A stretch of 64,000 nucleotides of DNA from Proteiniclasticum aestuarii (lineage in GTDB: Bacteria > Bacillota > Clostridia > Clostridiales > Clostridiaceae). The notes beneath the pieces are model-generated. The model was not told the origin of the DNA. It did no database searches and saw only the letters and a list, made by a program, of their open reading frames with translations. The position numbers and the translations under genes are program-made. The stretch covers positions 62,001 to 126,000 of the forward strand of contig NZ_JAFNJU010000007.1 in NCBI RefSeq assembly GCF_017368455.1, in the 5' to 3' direction. Positions 60,002-64,000 of this stretch are shown in pieces; within the stretch, counting starts at the first letter, position 1; each line of letters starts with the position of its first letter.

Positions 60002-61357
60002 ATGAACAAAAGAAACAATATAAGTGGAGCCATGGACTTTCATGTGCTCCCCCCGAAAGGGCTTCTCAATGACCCAAACGGGCTCGTTCACTACAAGGGA
60101 ACCACCCATATCTTCTTTCAGTGGAATCCCCATGAGACAGACCACAGCTATAAGTGCTGGGGGCATGCCACCACGGAAGATCTCATCCGCTATACCTATC
60201 ATGAGGCGGCGCTTCTGCCGGAAGAATGGTATGAGAAGAACGGATGCTACTCCGGTAGCGGTCTGGTTCATGAAGACAGGCTTTATCTTTTCTATACGGG
60301 AAATGTAAAGAATGAGAAGGACGAGCGGGAAAGCTACCAGTGCGTGGCGGTATCGGAGGACGGATTTCACTTTGAAAAGCTGGGACCGGTGATCCGGGAC
60401 ATTGAAGGATATACGGCTCATGTGAGAGACCCCAAGGTCTTCCAGCATGAGGATGGACTGTTCTACATGGTGCTGGGTGCCCAGAGAGAGGACCTCACTG
60501 GGGACACCATCATTTTCCGGTCAGAGGATCTTCTGAAGTGGGATTTTCTGGGCTCGCTTTTGGAGGAAAAGGAAGATCTCGGCTACATGTGGGAGTGTCC
60601 GGATCTCATAAATCTTAAAAATAAGAGTGTATTCATCTTTTCTCCCCAGGGGCTGGAGCCTGAAGGGGAGAAATACAGGAATATTTTCCAGACAGGATAC
60701 TATACGGGCACCTTTCAGAATGGCGTCTTCAGAAAAGACGATCACGACTTTACCGAAATGGACCGGGGCTTTGAGTATTACGCACCCCAGAGCTTTGACT
60801 ACCCGGATGGAAGGATTCTTTCCATGGGCTGGATGGGTACCATGGAGAAGGAGAAGGAAGAGGCACTGCCTACGGTGAAGGGCGGATGGGTGCATCATTT
60901 ATCCATCCTCAGAGAGCTGAGCCTGTCTTCTGATGGAAGACTCCTCCAGAAACCTGTAAGAGAGCTTGAAAGCGCTCGGGAGAGGGTCTTAGAGGAGAAG
61001 AGAGACAGCATTAGGGTAGAGATTGAAACCCCCTTTGAGGTGAACCTGAAGGCATCAGATAAAATGAAAAGACTGGAACTACGCTATGGAGGAGATCTGA
61101 AGCTAAACTTAGACGGTTCTAGTTTCAGAGTGGAGCGCAGAGACTGGCTTACTGGTGAAAGAGAGTATCGCAGTGTGGAGCTTACAGAAGGCCTTACAGC
61201 GCTTCAGATGCTCGTGGACCACACCAGTGCGGAGATTTTCATAAATGGTGGAGAAGAAGTGTTTTCTCTTCGGTTCTTCAAAGAGGAGGAGAATCATGAG
61301 CTTCTGATCACTGGGGATGAGGACATGGAGATAGGGCTGTACAGACTGGTGTTCTAA
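60002..61357 (+). CDS. scrB: Sucrose-6-phosphate hydrolase (GH32)
   Basis: Splits sucrose-6-phosphate to glucose-6-phosphate and fructose. The 451-residue protein has the GH32 motifs 'LLNDPNGLV' (nucleophile Asp24), 'FQWNPHE', 'HVRDPKVF' (RDP) and 'MWECPDL' (EC, acid/base Glu), plus a C-terminal beta-sandwich. ATG 60002 is chosen since GAGGAGAAGGG is just upstream; the longer frame from 59945 starts within the end of scrA. Fructose released would go to ScrK (54229). Confidence 0.93.
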   Translation: MNKRNNISGAMDFHVLPPKGLLNDPNGLVHYKGTTHIFFQWNPHETDHSYKCWGHATTEDLIRYTYHEAALLPEEWYEKNGCYSGSGLVHEDRLYLFYTGNVKNEKDERESYQCVAVSEDGFHFEKLGPVIRDIEGYTAHVRDPKVFQHEDGLFYMVLGAQREDLTGDTIIFRSEDLLKWDFLGSLLEEKEDLGYMWECPDLINLKNKSVFIFSPQGLEPEGEKYRNIFQTGYYTGTFQNGVFRKDDHDFTEMDRGFEYYAPQSFDYPDGRILSMGWMGTMEKEKEEALPTVKGGWVHHLSILRELSLSSDGRLLQKPVRELESARERVLEEKRDSIRVEIETPFEVNLKASDKMKRLELRYGGDLKLNLDGSSFRVERRDWLTGEREYRSVELTEGLTALQMLVDHTSAEIFINGGEEVFSLRFFKEEENHELLITGDEDMEIGLYRLVF

Positions 61358-61363
61358 AAATTT

Positions 61364-61396
61364 GAAGAAAGCGCTGCGTAGTGTAGTGCTTTTTTC
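61364..61396 (+). terminator. Terminator of scrA-scrB
   Basis: AAAGCGCT (61368-61375) pairs with AGTGCTTT (61385-61392, one G-U pair) and leads into a T run. Confidence 0.72.
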
Positions 61397-61570
61397 CTAT
61401 TGGGAGAAATCATTGAAGTCATAAGAACTTTTCTGTGTAGGAGAAGCTGCATGTATGATGAGACTTCGAATGTGATATACTTCAGGAAAAGAGCGATTTC
61501 TTAAGCGACAAGAATAAACAGGTTCGTATAACCTGAGAAATGGATTTTGAGTAGAGAAGTGATGAAAGCC

Positions 61571-62038
61571 ATGGATAAGATCAGTCCGGAAGCAAGAAGC
61601 AGGAATATGTCTAAAATCAGAGGAAAGAATACGGAGCCTGAAAAATACATACGAAGGCTTCTTTATCATGCCGGGTTCCGGTACAGAATTCACTACAGGG
61701 ACCTTCCAGGGAAGCCGGATGTGTACTTCAGTAAATACAGGACAGCCCTATTCATCAACGGGTGCTTCTGGCACAGGCATCTGGGCTGCCGGTTTGCTAC
61801 CACTCCGAAGTCGAACAAGGAATTCTGGGAGAGTAAATTCGCTAGAAATGTGGAAAGAGACAAGGCTGTCGATGAGAAACTGTTAACGGAAGGATATAAG
61901 GTTATTGTCATCTGGGAATGCACCGTCAGACAGATGATGAGGGATCATGATTATGAGAAAGAAATTCTTGCTGTATTGATTCGTGAAATAAGAAAGGAAC
62001 CTTCAGGCCATAAAAAGCACCAGCCCGTTCATCTATAG
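61571..62038 (+). CDS. vsr: Very short patch repair-type endonuclease (Vsr)
   Basis: Vsr nicks T:G mismatches left by deamination of 5-methylcytosine made by a paired cytosine methylase. The 155-residue protein follows the family closely: 'DKISPEARSRNMSKIRGKNTEPE' at the N-terminus, 'GKPDVYFSKYRTALFINGCFWHRH' (catalytic Asp in KPDV, then the 'V.GCFWH' zinc region), 'FWESKFARNVERD' and 'VIVIWECTV'. ATG 61571 is chosen by this N-terminal homology; ATG 61562 and TTG 61547 are in frame. No DNA methyltransferase gene is in the window, so it is solitary here. It has its own terminator. Confidence 0.88.
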   Translation: MDKISPEARSRNMSKIRGKNTEPEKYIRRLLYHAGFRYRIHYRDLPGKPDVYFSKYRTALFINGCFWHRHLGCRFATTPKSNKEFWESKFARNVERDKAVDEKLLTEGYKVIVIWECTVRQMMRDHDYEKEILAVLIREIRKEPSGHKKHQPVHL

Positions 62039-62058
62039 AAGGATGAGGCTGGTTTTTT
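62020..62058 (+). terminator. Terminator of vsr
   Basis: CCAGCC (62020-62025) pairs with GGCTGG (62047-62052), with an inner TCATC/GATGA stem (62029-62033, 62042-62046), followed by six T residues. The vsr stop codon lies in the loop. Confidence 0.85.
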
Positions 62059-62115
62059 ACGTTGAGGATTCTACTGAAGTATAATGATAAAGGAACACAG
62101 GACATGCTTTAAAAC

Positions 62116-62172
62116 TTGCACCCTTTAGAGTGCAAAATGCGAAATTGAACGGATATTTGAAAACGATATAAT
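62116..62172 (+). promoter_or_regulatory. Promoter and inverted repeat before the SIS-PTS operon
   Basis: TTGAAC (62145-62150), 16-nt spacer, TATAAT (62167-62172) form a strong housekeeping promoter. TTGCAC (62116-62121) and GTGCAA (62130-62135) make an inverted repeat just upstream of the -35, a likely activator or repressor site. The expected start of transcription lies at about 62179, so the ATG there cannot be the normal start of the first gene. Confidence 0.7.
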
Positions 62173-62214
62173 CAAATTATGTCAATCAACAAATATTCAG
62201 AACAAGGAGAATGT

Positions 62215-63270
62215 ATGGGAACTTTATTAAATTGTATTGAGATGATTCCTGAAAAGCTTGAAAAGATCGTCAAGCATCATGAACATCTTTTTGAGCAGCT
62301 GGAGTCTTATATTGATAAAAAAGAGATCAGCAGAATATCCGTTGTTGCATCAGGAACATCCTATAATGCTGCGATGACATCCAAACGATTCGGAGAGCAT
62401 ACCCTGAATCTTCCGATTGAGGTCATATATCCAAATACTTTTATGCACTATTACAATGAACATTTTATGCAAGAAGATGTGTTGTATGTTTTCATTTCAC
62501 AGACTGGCACAACGAAGCTGGTTCATGAAGCGGTGAAGAGGGCTCGTGATCGAGGATTAATGAATATTGCCATTACAGAAAATGACCAGTCGCCCATAGC
62601 TCAGGCGGCATCTCTTTCGATCAATATGGGTACAGATATGGAAGAGTATGTATATCGAACAATCGGGTACTCTGCGACATATACAACCATGATATTAATA
62701 TACCTTTATCTGAAATCACTGGAAGGAGATTCTATCAACTCTCATATAAGTGATCTGGAAAATGCTGTTGATCACATCACTGGTATTGTCGATGAAACTC
62801 ATCTTTGGTATGATGCCCATGCGGGTGCGATTGCTCAGTTTGATAAGTTTATATTTGCGGGAGCATCAGATCTTTTGCCCGTGGCGATGGAAGCGGATAT
62901 AAAGTTCATGGAGATGGTTCCGGTTTTCACTAATACCTTTGAAATGGAAGAACTGATTCATGGCCCCCAAAATGCATTTGATCAGAGCATAGGCTATTTC
63001 CTTCTATCAAAAAAGGCAATAGATGCTGATAAAGCTTCCAATATAGCAGAGTTCATTCTGAAGGAAATCGGCCCCAATGCCATGATGGTTGGTGATGCCG
63101 AACAAGGAGGAATGAACATGAATCTGTCATTTCGCAGCAGGAACTTCTACCCGCTGGAAATAATCACTGTGTTTCAGGTTCTGGCTTATCGGATAGCTGT
63201 GGACAGAGGAAGAGATCTGAAGCAACGCATCAATGGCTCAGTAACGAAATATATTCAAAAATCTTTATAG
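62215..63270 (+). CDS. SIS-domain sugar-phosphate isomerase/deglycase-like protein
   Basis: A 351-residue protein with two SIS (sugar isomerase) units, related to the isomerase half of GlmS: 'ISVVASGTSYNAAMTSKRF' and 'LYVFISQTGTTKLVHEAVKRARDRG' in the first, 'FIFAGASDLLPVAMEADIKFMEM' and 'FEMEELIHGPQNAF' in the second ('E..HGP' catalytic-type motif). Proteins of this sort next to mannose-family PTS genes act as deglycases of phosphorylated Amadori compounds or as amino-sugar isomerases (GfrF/FrlB/AgaS-like). The exact substrate is unknown. ATG 62215 is chosen because AAGGAGA precedes it and the promoter excludes 62179. Confidence 0.83.
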   Translation: MGTLLNCIEMIPEKLEKIVKHHEHLFEQLESYIDKKEISRISVVASGTSYNAAMTSKRFGEHTLNLPIEVIYPNTFMHYYNEHFMQEDVLYVFISQTGTTKLVHEAVKRARDRGLMNIAITENDQSPIAQAASLSINMGTDMEEYVYRTIGYSATYTTMILIYLYLKSLEGDSINSHISDLENAVDHITGIVDETHLWYDAHAGAIAQFDKFIFAGASDLLPVAMEADIKFMEMVPVFTNTFEMEELIHGPQNAFDQSIGYFLLSKKAIDADKASNIAEFILKEIGPNAMMVGDAEQGGMNMNLSFRSRNFYPLEIITVFQVLAYRIAVDRGRDLKQRINGSVTKYIQKSL

Positions 63271-63284
63271 AGACAGGAGGAACA

Positions 63285-63704
63285 ATGCTTAAAATATTAT
63301 TGGTCAGTCATGGTGGTTTTGCGGAAGGAATTGCAAATGCTGCAGAAATCATTATGGGGAAACAAGAACAACTTAGTTATATTAATGCATACACAAGCGA
63401 CATCACTTATGAAGAACAATTTGATGAGTACATGTCTTCAGTAGATCTTGAGAAAGACAAACTGATCATCGTAGCGGATCTTTTCGGTGGCAGCGTCAAT
63501 CAGAAGACGATGAAAGGCATAGATATGAAGAAAGTAATCTTAATCACTGGATTATGTCTGCCTATGCTCCTTGAATTGCTGATGCTGGATGAAGCTTCGG
63601 CCAATCTGGATGAGGTCAGAAGAATTACAGAGATGTCCAAATCTGGGCTGCTTGTTGTAAATGACCTGTCTGAAGAGACTTCAGGAGATGACTTTGATTT
63701 TTAG
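63285..63704 (+). CDS. PTS mannose-family EIIA component
   Basis: A 139-residue phosphocarrier with the phosphorylated His9 in 'LLVSHGGFAEG' and the family's 'IIVADLFGGSVNQKTM' motif (consensus DlfGGsP.N). It passes phosphate from HPr to the EIIB domain encoded next. Placed 14 nt after the SIS gene, with AGGAGG upstream. The substrate is likely an amino sugar or glycated compound in view of the SIS partner, but this is inference. Confidence 0.92.
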   Translation: MLKILLVSHGGFAEGIANAAEIIMGKQEQLSYINAYTSDITYEEQFDEYMSSVDLEKDKLIIVADLFGGSVNQKTMKGIDMKKVILITGLCLPMLLELLMLDEASANLDEVRRITEMSKSGLLVVNDLSEETSGDDFDF

Positions 63705-63715
63705 GGGGTATTAAA

Positions 63716-64000
63716 ATGATTATAAAAATGAGAATTGATGACCGCTTGCTGCATGGTCAGATTGCATACAGCTGGAGAGGAGAGCTGAATTATGAAGCCA
63801 TCGTCATCGCAAGTGATGAAGCAGCCAATGATGAAATAAGGAAAGCAGCCATGAAGATGTCAACACCGGATGGTGTAAGGCTTGCAATCAGGAGCGTTGA
63901 GGAAGCTGCGAAGCTTGTGATGAATCCGAAACTTGAGAAAATGAAAGTGTTTCTGATCGTAGCAAATCCAAAGGATGCCTATCGGTTATATGAAATCATT
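63716..64000 (+). CDS. PTS mannose-family EIIB component (cut by window end)
   Basis: The first 95 codons of an EIIB protein. The active histidine is visible as His13 in 'RIDDRLLHGQIAYSW', followed by 'AIVIASDEAANDEIRKAAMKM' and 'VFLIVANPKDAYRLYEI', the typical nucleotide-fold part of mannose-family EIIB. It begins 11 nt after the EIIA stop. EIIC and EIID genes are expected just beyond the window. Confidence 0.9.
   Translation, partial: MIIKMRIDDRLLHGQIAYSWRGELNYEAIVIASDEAANDEIRKAAMKMSTPDGVRLAIRSVEEAAKLVMNPKLEKMKVFLIVANPKDAYRLYEII

Noticed and set aside
1-64000. CRISPR arrays, tRNA or rRNA genes, prophage or restriction islands
   Set aside because: I saw no regularly spaced repeats, no tRNA-like cloverleaf, no rRNA sequence and no phage structural or restriction genes; only the solitary vsr and one IS607-type element.

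Overview
The window reads as chromosome of a motile, low-to-mid-GC Gram-positive bacterium of the Bacillota, most like the Clostridia. Support for this: flagellar gene order resembles the Bacillus/Clostridium fla-che cluster; there are no FlgH/FlgI outer-ring genes; CheC, CheD and FliY are present; spacing is tight with AGGAGG-type ribosome sites and frequent TTG/GTG starts; arginine is mostly AGA. No rRNA or tRNA gene was seen, so a genus is not claimed.

Layout. (1) 1-829: the 3' end of a PhnD-like solute-binding protein gene and its hairpin. (2) 920-9369: a chemotaxis/switch operon, cheW-cheD-cheB-cheR-cheA-cheC-cheY-cheW-fliM-fliY, between a sigma-28-type promoter and a clear terminator. 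(3) 9379-13319: flgM-flgN-flgK-flgL-fliW-csrA. (4) 13419-16609: an unrecognised tail-anchored protein, then flaG-fliD-fliS-fliT behind a second sigma-28-type promoter. (5) 16701-19016: a chemoreceptor with a very basic N-terminal extension. (6) 19436-43414: a 23-kb assembly operon, flgB-flgC-fliE-fliF-fliG-fliH-fliI-fliJ-fliK-flgD-(flagellar operon protein)-flgE-flbD-motA-motB-fliL-fliO-P-Q-R-flhB-flhA-flhF-flhG-(PilZ)-sigD-(swrB-like)-(small membrane ORF)-two rod genes-GNAT. It has three odd gaps: a perfect palindrome, a two-domain structured RNA, and a long hairpin. (7) 43655-45851: a MarR regulator and an FMN-reductase/VOC-dioxygenase operon that share operator copies. (8) 46010-49615: two chemoreceptors on opposite strands, one of them soluble with a zinc-binding CZB domain. 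(9) 49927-54130: a membrane histidine kinase, an AraC-type response regulator and an FMN-binding-like lipoprotein. (10) 54229-61396: a sucrose locus, scrK on the minus strand and scrR, scrA, scrB on the plus strand, split by an IS607-type element with an intact tnpB and a wrecked tnpA. (11) 61571-62058: a solitary vsr-like endonuclease. (12) 62215-64000: a SIS-domain sugar-phosphate enzyme and the start of a mannose-family PTS operon, cut by the window end.

How it works together. The big operon builds basal body, export gate, hook and stator and encodes sigma-28. Sigma-28 (FliA/SigD), held by FlgM, should then fire the late promoters. Four or five sites of the form TAAA-N14-GCCGATAT were found by eye in front of the che operon, the unknown tail-anchored gene, flaG-fliD-fliS-fliT and the two receptor genes at 46-49 kb. 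FliW and CsrA normally control flagellin translation, but no flagellin gene lies in this window.

No clearly new multi-gene defence or biosynthetic system was found. The best leads for something undescribed are the -1 frameshift or AUU-start arrangement at 41054-41078, the structured RNA at 20924-21058, the tail-anchored sigma-28-linked protein at 13475, and the receptor with the basic N-terminus at 16701.
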